Assembly: GCA_038323315.1 (NCBI GenBank)
Contig: JBBQGU010000117.1
Location: 1 to 10,519, forward strand
Direction: 5' to 3'
Length of the DNA stretch: 10,519 bases
From: Stagnihabitans sp038323315
Lineage (GTDB): Bacteria; Pseudomonadota; Alphaproteobacteria; Rhodobacterales; Rhodobacteraceae
The notes beneath the pieces were generated by a model. That model was given only the letters and a program-made list of their open reading frames with translations, was not told the DNA's origin and did no database searches. The position numbers were made by a program, and so were the translations under genes. Below are positions 5,694 to 10,519 of this stretch, piece after piece. Position 1 is the first letter of the stretch, and every line of letters starts with the position of its first letter.

Positions 5694-5948
5694 ATGAGCG
5701 ACCCGATCGACACCTACACCGTGACCGCCGACGAACTGCGCCAGTTCATCGAGCGGATGGAACAACTGGACGCCGAAAAGGCCGACGTGGCCGAGCAGCA
5801 AAAAGAACTGATGGCCGAAGCCAAGGGCCGCGGCTACGACACCAAGATCCTCCGCAAGGTCATCGCGCTCCGCAAACGCAAACCCGACGACATTGCCGAA
5901 GAAGAGGCAATCATGGACATGTACAAGGCCGCCCTCGGGATGAAGTAG
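5694..5948 (+). CDS. gapR: GapR-family (DUF2312) nucleoid-associated DNA-binding protein
   Basis: This 84-aa protein matches the DUF2312/GapR family over its full length. A conserved N-terminal helix contains ELRQFIERMEQLDAEK. A middle part contains EAKGRGYDTKILRKVIALRKRKPDD, with the basic residues that contact DNA. A C-terminal helix with MDMYKAALG ends the protein. In Caulobacter, GapR binds AT-rich, overtwisted DNA ahead of forks and RNA polymerase and aids topoisomerases. The length is typical (about 80-90 aa). ATG at 5694 has GAGG (5685-5688) 5 nt upstream. It stands alone between two GC-rich hairpins, with the 21-bp tandem array directly upstream. Confidence 0.93.
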   Translation: MSDPIDTYTVTADELRQFIERMEQLDAEKADVAEQQKELMAEAKGRGYDTKILRKVIALRKRKPDDIAEEEAIMDMYKAALGMK

Positions 5949-5965
5949 ACCTGCCTGGCCGGCCC

Positions 5966-5986
5966 CCGGGGGTTTCACACCCCCGG
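5966..5986. terminator. Hairpin between convergent gapR and the sulfotransferase-like gene
   Basis: CCGGGGGT-TTCAC-ACCCCCGG is a perfect 8-bp stem with a 5-nt loop, 18 bp after the gapR stop. It lies between convergent genes, so a bidirectional terminator role is plausible. It has no clear U-tract (GATATTTGGG follows), so the call is tentative. Confidence 0.55.
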
Positions 5987-6020
5987 ACCCCCGTGGGATA
6001 TTTGGGTCAGAATGAAACGG

Positions 6021-6908
6021 TCACGGGTCGATAAACGTGACACCGGGCGTGGACCGGATTTGGGCGACATCCTGTTCATAGGCCAGCGTCATGCTGTCGA
6101 CCAGGGCTACGGTCCACTCTGGAACCTCGATATCCACCATGATGCGGTCGGGCACGGCGAATTTGTCCAGAAAGGCCATCGTCACCTTGCGCCGCAATTC
6201 GGGCGTCGCCACTGCATGGCTGTCCAGATAGGCCTGCATCCGCTTCAAACCCTCGGCGGACATGATCTGCGACAACAGTTCATCCGCCCCCTCCAGCACC
6301 GTCTGGGGGGCGTGACCCGAGACGGCCTGCAACACCTCGGGCCAGATCAGCGGGGTATCCTCGTCGCACCAGATCGTCAGGGGCACGCCGGGGTTCAGTT
6401 GCAAGATGCGGTCGATCACGTCGGACCAGCGGATGTCATACGGATCGCGGTGTTTCAGGAAGGTCGCGAAATCCTTGGTGCCGCCCCTGGCATTCTTTTG
6501 CTTGTCGAACAAAGCCGGCAAAAAGGTCGCGGGGTTGCGCAAGGCAAGGTAAAACTCGGCCTCGACCTGCGGAAAGATCAGCGAGAAGGCCCGCACCCGC
6601 TCGCCCGCTGCGCGGTATAGCCCGCCATCCATCACCCAAGGCGCAAACGACAGAAAGCTGTCCCAACTGAGAATCAACCGCTCGGCGCCATCCTCTTCCA
6701 TGATCTGGTCCAGCACCAGCGACTGGGTTTCCAGCGACGCTGACTGCCCCTTCAGCGCCACGGCGGTTTCGCGCAGCAAGGTGCGGTATCTGGTCGGCCC
6801 CGGCACCACGATGCCCTGATCGGCCAGGATCGCGCGGTTCTTCAGCAAACAGCGCAACAGTCGTTCATCATCGGTACAATGGGCGCCCAGATGGTAGACG
6901 ATTCTCAT
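6021..6908 (-). CDS. Sulfotransferase-like family protein, function unknown
   Basis: This 295-aa protein opens with MRIVYHLGAH, which resembles the HIGAHKTGT start of sulfotransferase-like P-loop proteins. Here, however, the nucleotide loop reads CTDDERLLR, without Lys or Thr. Other recognisable stretches are LSWDSFLSF (about 79-87) and LALRNPATFLPALFDKQKNA (about 121-140), both typical of a Rhodobacterales family I recall only as hypothetical. It has no signal peptide or membrane helix. The start at 6908 is the last of four ATGs generated by a 14-bp repeat. The other three open tiny ORFs that stop at once. A perfect TATAAT on the minus strand (6985-6990) lies upstream. A role in modifying polysaccharide or other surface molecules is possible but not shown. 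Confidence 0.7.
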   Translation of the reverse strand: MRIVYHLGAHCTDDERLLRCLLKNRAILADQGIVVPGPTRYRTLLRETAVALKGQSASLETQSLVLDQIMEEDGAERLILSWDSFLSFAPWVMDGGLYRAAGERVRAFSLIFPQVEAEFYLALRNPATFLPALFDKQKNARGGTKDFATFLKHRDPYDIRWSDVIDRILQLNPGVPLTIWCDEDTPLIWPEVLQAVSGHAPQTVLEGADELLSQIMSAEGLKRMQAYLDSHAVATPELRRKVTMAFLDKFAVPDRIMVDIEVPEWTVALVDSMTLAYEQDVAQIRSTPGVTFIDP

Positions 6909-6951
6909 GATTTGGGTCTCATGATTTGGGTCTCATGGTGAGGGTCTCATG
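6904..6951 (-). repeat. 14-bp tandem repeat duplicating the start codon region
   Basis: Units at 6904-6917, 6918-6931 and 6932-6945 (variant), plus a 6-bp partial at 6946-6951. Read on the minus strand, each brings an ATGAGA. The upstream three ATGs (first bases 6950, 6936, 6922) open 5-codon ORFs: MRPSP, MRPKS and MRPKS. Each ends in a TGA that overlaps the next ATG as ATGA. The last link is the start of the 295-aa gene at 6908. Confidence 0.9.
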
Positions 6952-6969
6952 GGCGGCCTTGTCCGGTGA

Positions 6970-6983
6970 TTGATGTTGATCAG
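6970..6983. promoter_or_regulatory. FNR-like box between divergent genes
   Basis: TTGATGTTGATCAG matches TTGAT-N4-ATCAA at nine of ten positions. It lies between the sulfotransferase-like gene (minus) and the ABC permease gene (plus). Its centre falls at about the predicted start point of the minus-strand promoter, a position suited to repression. For the plus gene no -10 fits a class II arrangement. The call is weaker than for the box at 2688. Confidence 0.4.
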
Positions 6984-6984
6984 G

Positions 6985-6990
6985 ATTATA
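6985..6990 (-). promoter_or_regulatory. Consensus -10 element (TATAAT) for the sulfotransferase-like gene
   Basis: On the minus strand 6985-6990 reads TATAAT exactly. The predicted start is near 6978, giving a leader of about 70 nt that contains the three mini-ORFs. The -35 region (TTTCCC or GTTTCC near 7007-7013) is poor. No clear Shine-Dalgarno precedes any of the four ATGs. Confidence 0.5.
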
Positions 6991-7034
6991 CGGGCTTTTG
7001 TGGACAGGGAAACCGCTTTCCGTTAGGAGGCGGC

Positions 7035-8675
7035 ATGGCTATTATTCTGGAACATCGCAGGGGTCCCGATCTTTGGGCCGCAGTCCCGGTGATCATTGCG
7101 GCGGTCGTCGTGGCCCCGATGCTGGCGGTGCTGTGGTTGGCCTTTCATCCGACCGAGAACATCTGGCCCCATCTGATGTCGACCGTTTTGCCGCGCTATC
7201 TGCGGAATACCCTTTTGCTGATGCTGGGGGTGGGGGCGCTGGCTGCGGCCATGGGTGCCGGGGCCGCCTGGCTGGTCGTGATGTACCGCTTTCCGGGGCG
7301 GCGCTGGCTGGACCATGCCTTGCTGTTCCCGCTCGCCAACCCGGCCTATATCGGTGCCTATGCGCTGGTCGATTTCCTGACCTATTCCGGCCCGGTTCAA
7401 GGCGGGTTGCGTTGGGCCTTTGGCTGGCAATCGGCGCGGGATTACAGCTTTCCTGATGTGCATTCGCTTGGATTTGCCGTGATCGTTCTGGCTGCGGCAC
7501 TTTACCCCTATGTCTATCTTCTGACCCGGGCGGCGTTTCGCGAGCAATCCGGCGCCTCCTACGAAGTGGCGCGTGCCTTGGGCGTCGGCCCCTGGGGTCT
7601 GTTCTGGCGCGTCGGTTTGCCCTTGGCGCGGCCAGCCATTGCCGCCGGGGTGGCGCTGGTCTTGATGGAGACGATTGCCGATTTCGGCACCGTTCAGCAT
7701 TTTGGCGTGCAAACCCTGACCACCGGCGTGTTTTCCACCTGGCTGAACGACAACAATGCGGGCGGGGCGGCGCAGATTGCGTTGGTGATCCTGACGCTGA
7801 TTTTGGCGCTGTTATGGGTGGAACGGCAAAGCCGCCGGCGCGCGCGGTTTCACGGCATGGCACGGGCGACGCGGCCGGTGGTGCCGCAGGTCCTGACCGG
7901 ATGGACAGGATGGGCGGCCAGCGGTCTTTGCCTTGTGCCGCTGATCCTGGGCTTTGGCCTGCCTGTGGCGGTGATGGCTGGCCATGCTTTACGTCGGCCC
8001 GAGGCATGGATTGCCCCCGGTCTTGGAGCGGCTATTGGCAATACGGTGCTGGTGGGCGGCATGTCCGCTGTCGTTACGGTCGGTGCCGCGTTGTTTCTGG
8101 TCTATGGGTTGCGGCAGGCCGGGCGCGGCTATGCCCGCGTTCTGCTGCCCGTAACCGCCCTTGGCTATGCCGCCCCGGGCGCTGTGATGGCTGTTGGCAT
8201 TCTGATCCCGCTCGCCGTTCTGGACCACCAACTGGCCGATTTGGTCCTTGCCATGACTGGCCATGACCCCGGCCTTCTGCTGACGGGCACCGTCGCCGCC
8301 CTGATCCTCGCCTATGTCGTGCGTTTCTTCGGCATAGCGCAAAACGCGGTGGATTCGGCGTTTGGCCGCGTTTCGCCCTCGCTGCCCATGGCCGCGCGGT
8401 CCCTGGGGCAGACCAAGGGGCAGACACTCCGCGCCGTCTATCTGCCGTTGATGCGTAGGTCGGTCAGCACGGCGCTGCTGGTGGTTTTTGTCGATTGCGT
8501 CAAGGAGTTGCCCGCCACGCTGCTGCTGCGCCCCTTCAACTTCAACACCCTGTCCACCCGCGCCTACGAGCTTGCCAGTCTGGAAAAAATCGGCGAGGCC
8601 GCCCCCGCCGCCCTGCTGGTGATCGCAATAAGCCTAGCCGCTGTGGCCCTGATGGCCCGCACCAGCAGCGACTGA
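7035..8675 (+). CDS. FbpB-type (ferric iron) ABC transporter permease, two-domain
   Basis: This 546-aa inner-membrane protein is built of two homologous permease halves with about 11-12 hydrophobic segments. Each half has the EAA loop that docks the ATPase. The first is at about 175-205 (EVARALGVGPWGLFWRVGLPL). The second is at about 448-478 (MAARSLGQTKGQTLRAVYLPL). Fused two-domain permeases of this size are typical of the FbpB/SfuB ferric-iron family. Segments such as ETIADFGTVQHFGVQTLTTG and CVKELPATLLLRPFNFNTL fit that family. ATG at 7035 was preferred over an in-frame ATG at 6966 because AGGAGG (7025-7030) lies 4 nt upstream. Neither the ATPase nor the periplasmic binding protein is in the window, and the next gene is a tRNA. 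Iron as substrate is inferred; thiamine or polyamine uptake is less likely. Confidence 0.88.
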   Translation: MAIILEHRRGPDLWAAVPVIIAAVVVAPMLAVLWLAFHPTENIWPHLMSTVLPRYLRNTLLLMLGVGALAAAMGAGAAWLVVMYRFPGRRWLDHALLFPLANPAYIGAYALVDFLTYSGPVQGGLRWAFGWQSARDYSFPDVHSLGFAVIVLAAALYPYVYLLTRAAFREQSGASYEVARALGVGPWGLFWRVGLPLARPAIAAGVALVLMETIADFGTVQHFGVQTLTTGVFSTWLNDNNAGGAAQIALVILTLILALLWVERQSRRRARFHGMARATRPVVPQVLTGWTGWAASGLCLVPLILGFGLPVAVMAGHALRRPEAWIAPGLGAAIGNTVLVGGMSAVVTVGAALFLVYGLRQAGRGYARVLLPVTALGYAAPGAVMAVGILIPLAVLDHQLADLVLAMTGHDPGLLLTGTVAALILAYVVRFFGIAQNAVDSAFGRVSPSLPMAARSLGQTKGQTLRAVYLPLMRRSVSTALLVVFVDCVKELPATLLLRPFNFNTLSTRAYELASLEKIGEAAPAALLVIAISLAAVALMARTSSD

Positions 8676-8676
8676 C

Positions 8677-8705
8677 TTGCCAGCCGCCTCAAAGAACGGT
8701 ATTGC
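8677..8705 (+). promoter_or_regulatory. Putative promoter of tRNA-Thr
   Basis: TTGCCA (8677-8682, five of six) and TATTGC (8700-8705, three of six) are separated by 17 bp. The predicted start is about 8712, three bases before the tRNA. It begins just after the permease stop codon. Confidence 0.4.
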
Positions 8706-8714
8706 AAGCGGAAT

Positions 8715-8790
8715 GCCCTTATAGCTCAGCTGGTAGAGCACCTGATTTGTAATCAGGGGGTCGCGGGTTCAAGTCCTGCTGGGGGCACCA
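8715..8790 (+). tRNA. tRNA-Thr (anticodon TGT)
   Basis: The 76-nt sequence folds as a cloverleaf. The acceptor stem GCCCTTA/TGGGGGC includes two G-T pairs. The D-arm is AGCTCAGCTGGTAGAGC. The anticodon stem CCTGA/TCAGG encloses loop TTTGTAA, with anticodon TGT at 8748-8750. The T-arm has GGTTCAAGTCC. CCA is encoded (8788-8790). UGU reads threonine ACA and related codons. The sequence downstream holds transposon remnants, so this tRNA may mark the edge of an inserted region. Confidence 0.97.
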
Positions 8791-8812
8791 ATTATACATA
8801 TATAATCTTTTT
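8791..8812 (+). terminator. Terminator-like AT hairpin after tRNA-Thr
   Basis: ATTATA-CATA-TATAAT (8791-8806) is a perfect inverted repeat, followed by C and five T (8808-8812). It starts at the base after CCA. An A/U-only stem is weak, so termination is plausible but not certain. The whole stretch to about 8825 is strikingly AT-rich for this window. Confidence 0.5.
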
Positions 8813-8897
8813 AAATCAATGATCTAGTGTCGATTCAAGTGCAATCATCCCCCTTCTTTAGGGAATAGAGAGCGAGCAAATCTCGATTATCCCGATG

Positions 8898-9206
8898 TCA
8901 CAGACGAAGCCGGATGTCTCGCACGGCGGCGACGATCCGCTGCACGTCCTCGACAGGAAATACGCTGCTGATGCCCTGATTGCTGAAATCAGTGAAGAGG
9001 CTGCGCTCGTGCAACGCGACGCCGAACGCTGTCACGATGCGGTGCTGCATGTCCTTCCGCCGCCAGCGCACCACGCCGTCGCACACTTGGTCAGGTGCGG
9101 CCTCGACCCAGGCCGCAAGTTCGGCCAGTTGCTCGGGCGCAAGCCGACGCGGGCGGTGTGGCACCGTCCGGTTCATCGTCCGCCTGATTGCGCAGATGCT
9201 GCGGGC
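8898..9206 (-). pseudogene. IS630-like transposase fragment
   Basis: The frame is open from 9206 to the stop at 8898, with an ATG at 9176. The stretch RRLAPEQLAELAAWVEAAPDQVCDGVVRW, split here by memory into RRLAPEQLAELAAWVEA and DGVVRWRRKDMQHRI, followed by FGVALHERS, resembles the helix-turn-helix N-terminal region of IS630-family transposases. Similarity as I recall it breaks after HERS (near 8997). The rest (FSNQGISSVFPVEDVQRIVAAVRD) does not look like IS630 and may come from another sequence joined at that point. The DDE catalytic domain is missing and a stop precedes the N-terminus, so this is a relic. No terminal repeats were identified. Confidence 0.6.
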
Positions 9207-9472
9207 TTAGTGTTCTCAGTATCCCCCGATTGCGCGACAGCCCCGGTTTGGGCGCGCGCGTTGCACTTGCCAGTCTTGGCTTTTTGTCCCGGGCCACATC
9301 CCAGATCGACAATACTTTTGAGCGGCAGACGCTGGGCGAGGATGTCACAACGACTTGGAACGATTGTCCCTGCAGATCACATTAACGCGATTGGGACGAT
9401 AGGTTGAAACGTCACGACGCAGACTTTCGTATCATACGGCAGAACCCTGTCCCGAAAACCAAGGAGCATCCC
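9207..9472. other. Intergenic stretch with no recognisable gene
   Basis: Short open frames on both strands show no family resemblance that I recognise. A TTGAAA at 9404 and TATCAT at 9430 could be promoter parts for msrB, but their 20-bp spacing is too long for a confident call. The stretch lies between transposon debris and msrB and may itself be remnant DNA. Confidence 0.4.
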
Positions 9473-9946
9473 ATGACAACCCGGCGTACTCTGATGTCGA
9501 CTCTGCTGTTGGGGGCCTGCGCGATGCATATGCCCCGCATGGCCTTTGCGGGTGGGTCGTTCGAAGTGACCCACACGGACGCCGAGTGGCAAAAGCTGCT
9601 GACCCCGGCCCAGTACACTGTGCTGCGGCAAGAAGGGACCGAACGGGCGGGTACCAGCCCGTTGTTGCACGAGGCGCGTGCAGGTACATTCTCTTGTGCG
9701 GGTTGTGATCTGGCCGTCTTCTCCTCGACGACCAAGTATGACAGCGGCACCGGTTGGCCAAGCTTTTGGCAGCCCTTGGACACTGCCGTGGGCACCCAGA
9801 CCGATACCAGCCTTGGGTCGACGCGGACGGAGGTGCATTGCCGCCGGTGTGGCGGGCATCTGGGCCATGTCTTTACCGATGGCCCTCAGCCGACCGGTCT
9901 GCGCTACTGCATGAACGGGGTCGCGATGACCTTCCGCGCGGCTTGA
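9473..9946 (+). CDS. msrB: Exported peptide-methionine (R)-S-oxide reductase MsrB
   Basis: This 157-aa protein carries the MsrB fold. Zinc-binding pairs are C75/C78 (CAGC) and C123/C126 (CRRC), with GWPSF at 94-98. GGHLGHVF (127-134) and GLRYCMNG follow, with the catalytic Cys at 146. It reduces the R form of methionine sulfoxide in proteins. Residues 1-26 form an export signal: a twin-arginine-like TTRRTLM start, a hydrophobic core, and AFA before Gly27. An LGAC sequence ending at C16 could alternatively be a lipobox. The periplasm is the likely location. ATG at 9473 has AAGGAG (9461-9466) 6 nt upstream, so a longer frame from 9404 was rejected. It stands alone between transposon remnants. 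Confidence 0.93.
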   Translation: MTTRRTLMSTLLLGACAMHMPRMAFAGGSFEVTHTDAEWQKLLTPAQYTVLRQEGTERAGTSPLLHEARAGTFSCAGCDLAVFSSTTKYDSGTGWPSFWQPLDTAVGTQTDTSLGSTRTEVHCRRCGGHLGHVFTDGPQPTGLRYCMNGVAMTFRAA

Positions 9947-10128
9947 TAACATCGCTTTCGAAAAGCTGCACCATGTCTGGTACTGCCCTCACACGCGGCT
10001 TTGTCGTGGTTCTTGGGCTGGACATCGACAGCGGGCCTTTGCCGGTCAATGCCTCACGGTAATCCCCCCGAAAGCAAGGGACTGCATAAGTAGAATTTTC
10101 TCGGCGAGATGAACGAGGAGATTTCGAA
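9947..10128. other. Gap between msrB and IS3 remnant
   Basis: A 29-codon open frame (9973-10062) starts MSGTALTRGF but has no ribosome-binding site or known relatives in my memory. The last part (about 10063-10128), with GAGGAGATTT just before the IS3 start, is probably the left flank of the insertion sequence. No terminal repeat could be fixed. Confidence 0.35.
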
Positions 10129-10389
10129 TGAAGACAAGCAGATACGCAGAGGCGCAGATCATCGCGATACTGTCGCAGAGAAGGCGGTGTGCCGGTTGCA
10201 GAGCTGTGCCGTGATTACGGCGTCGTTTTACAAGTGGCAGACGACGTTGGGGGCATGGCGGCGTCGAGGAGCGGCGCGGATCTACCATTCCTCTGGCCTG
10301 CCGCACCATTGGGGTTAGCACGACCTGCTATCGATACGGCCCGAAGTTGCTGGCTGAGAACGCCGAGATCGCCGATTTGCTGACCGAAC
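10129..10389 (+). pseudogene. IS3-family transposase (orfA-orfB) remnant, frameshifted
   Basis: From ATG 10129 the frame reads MKTSRYAEAQIIAILSQ, the usual start of IS3 OrfA. It then shifts, and PVAELCRDYG appears in another frame (from 10192). ASFYKW, the end of the helix-turn-helix, follows in a third frame. GGMAAS is the next OrfA remnant. From about 10293 an OrfB fragment reads LACRTIGVSTTCYRYGPKL and then LAENAEIADLL. The conserved TWGFG block that should come next is absent. Most of OrfA's second half and nearly all of OrfB, including the DDE residues, are deleted. At least two frameshifts are needed, so it is non-functional. Confidence 0.8.
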
Positions 10390-10491
10390 AACCAGAAATG
10401 GCGCAAACCCGACGGTCAAAACCGCCTGCCCGAGATCATCCAGGGGGCTGAATTCCGCGACGGGATCAAGCACGAAATCAAAGGCGCCTGA
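10384..10491 (+). pseudogene. IS256-type transposase C-terminal tail
   Basis: In frame from 10384 to the TGA at 10489 the sequence reads NNQKWRKPDGQNRLPEIIQG and then AEFRDGIKHEIKGA. This resembles the C-terminal end of IS256 (mutator) transposases, where a W-R-x-x-x-G-x-N-x-L-P-x-V/I-I-x-G-x-x-F-x-D-G-I pattern is usual. A TGA at 10381 closes the frame upstream, right where IS3 similarity ends. Only about 35 residues remain. The window's last bases (CTACTTTCGGGCATGGCTC) may be its right terminal repeat, by similarity to what I remember of the family. Confidence 0.6.
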
Positions 10492-10519
10492 TCGCTCGGT
10501 CTACTTTCGGGCATGGCTC

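Noticed and set aside
6966..7034. Upstream in-frame start of the permease
   Set aside because: The added residues are not hydrophobic, overlap the regulatory region, and AGGAGG precedes the ATG at 7035.
7093..8007. 304-aa minus-strand open frame
   Set aside because: Pro/Arg/Ser-rich antisense shadow of the ABC permease gene.
8895..9407. 170-aa plus-strand open frame
   Set aside because: Antisense of the IS630-like fragment continuing into unrecognised sequence, with no motif.
9404..9472. Upstream in-frame start of msrB
   Set aside because: It would place 23 polar residues before the export signal; AAGGAG precedes the ATG at 9473.
8791..10519. Attachment-site copy of the tRNA-Thr 3' end
   Set aside because: Only a 7-base match (TTCAAGT near 8834) was found by eye, which is not significant.

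Overview
The window is GC-rich, and its proteins look like those of an alphaproteobacterium of the order Rhodobacterales. Pointers are a GapR (DUF2312) nucleoid protein, a FliM-type protein with a divergent N-terminus, a short DksA-like zinc-finger protein, a Blh-like hydrolase with its DUF442 partner, and GC-rich intergenic hairpins of the GGGGTT-N-CACCCCC type. The species cannot be named from this sequence.

Layout. Positions 2-997 (+) carry the 3' part of a FliM/FliN-family flagellar switch gene. A repeat-filled gap (998-1283) follows, holding three 17-bp tandem units and two tandem copies of a ~122-bp unit with a long-stem palindrome. On the minus strand come two sulfur-metabolism-like genes: a Blh-type metallo-beta-lactamase-fold hydrolase (1776-2633) and, downstream of it, a DUF442 rhodanese/phosphatase-like protein (1284-1709). 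In other bacteria these two domains are fused as Blh. Divergent from them on the plus strand are a 105-aa DksA/TraR-like protein (2751-3068) and a 55-aa protein starting in an ATGA overlap. The divergent promoter region holds a perfect FNR-type box, TTGAT-N4-ATCAA, centred at -41.5 from a plausible start of the dksA-like transcript. Next is a 616-aa FadB/FadJ-type protein whose hydratase half looks intact. Its dehydrogenase half lacks the expected catalytic residues and carries an in-frame 18-bp minisatellite.

Positions 5175-6020 hold a strong sigma70-like promoter pointing antisense into a 71-aa membrane protein gene, a 4 x 21-bp tandem repeat, and gapR between two GC-rich hairpins. A minus-strand gene of a sulfotransferase-like family (6021-6908) has its start codon multiplied by a 14-bp repeat, giving three tiny upstream ORFs chained by ATGA overlaps. 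Divergent from it is a 546-aa two-domain FbpB-type ABC permease (7035-8675). A second FNR-like box (9 of 10) lies between these two genes. tRNA-Thr(TGT) follows at 8715-8790.

Downstream of the tRNA the character changes: an AT-rich stretch, an IS630-like transposase remnant, an exported MsrB methionine sulfoxide reductase gene (9473-9946), then a frameshifted IS3 remnant joined to the C-terminal tail of an IS256-type transposase. This looks like a decayed accessory segment beside a tRNA.

The most interesting signals are the FNR-type box shared by a sulfur operon and a DksA-like gene, the chained mini-ORFs at 6905-6950, the pseudo-dehydrogenase with its minisatellite, and the duplicated palindrome after the flagellar gene. 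I found no complete novel defence or mobile system.
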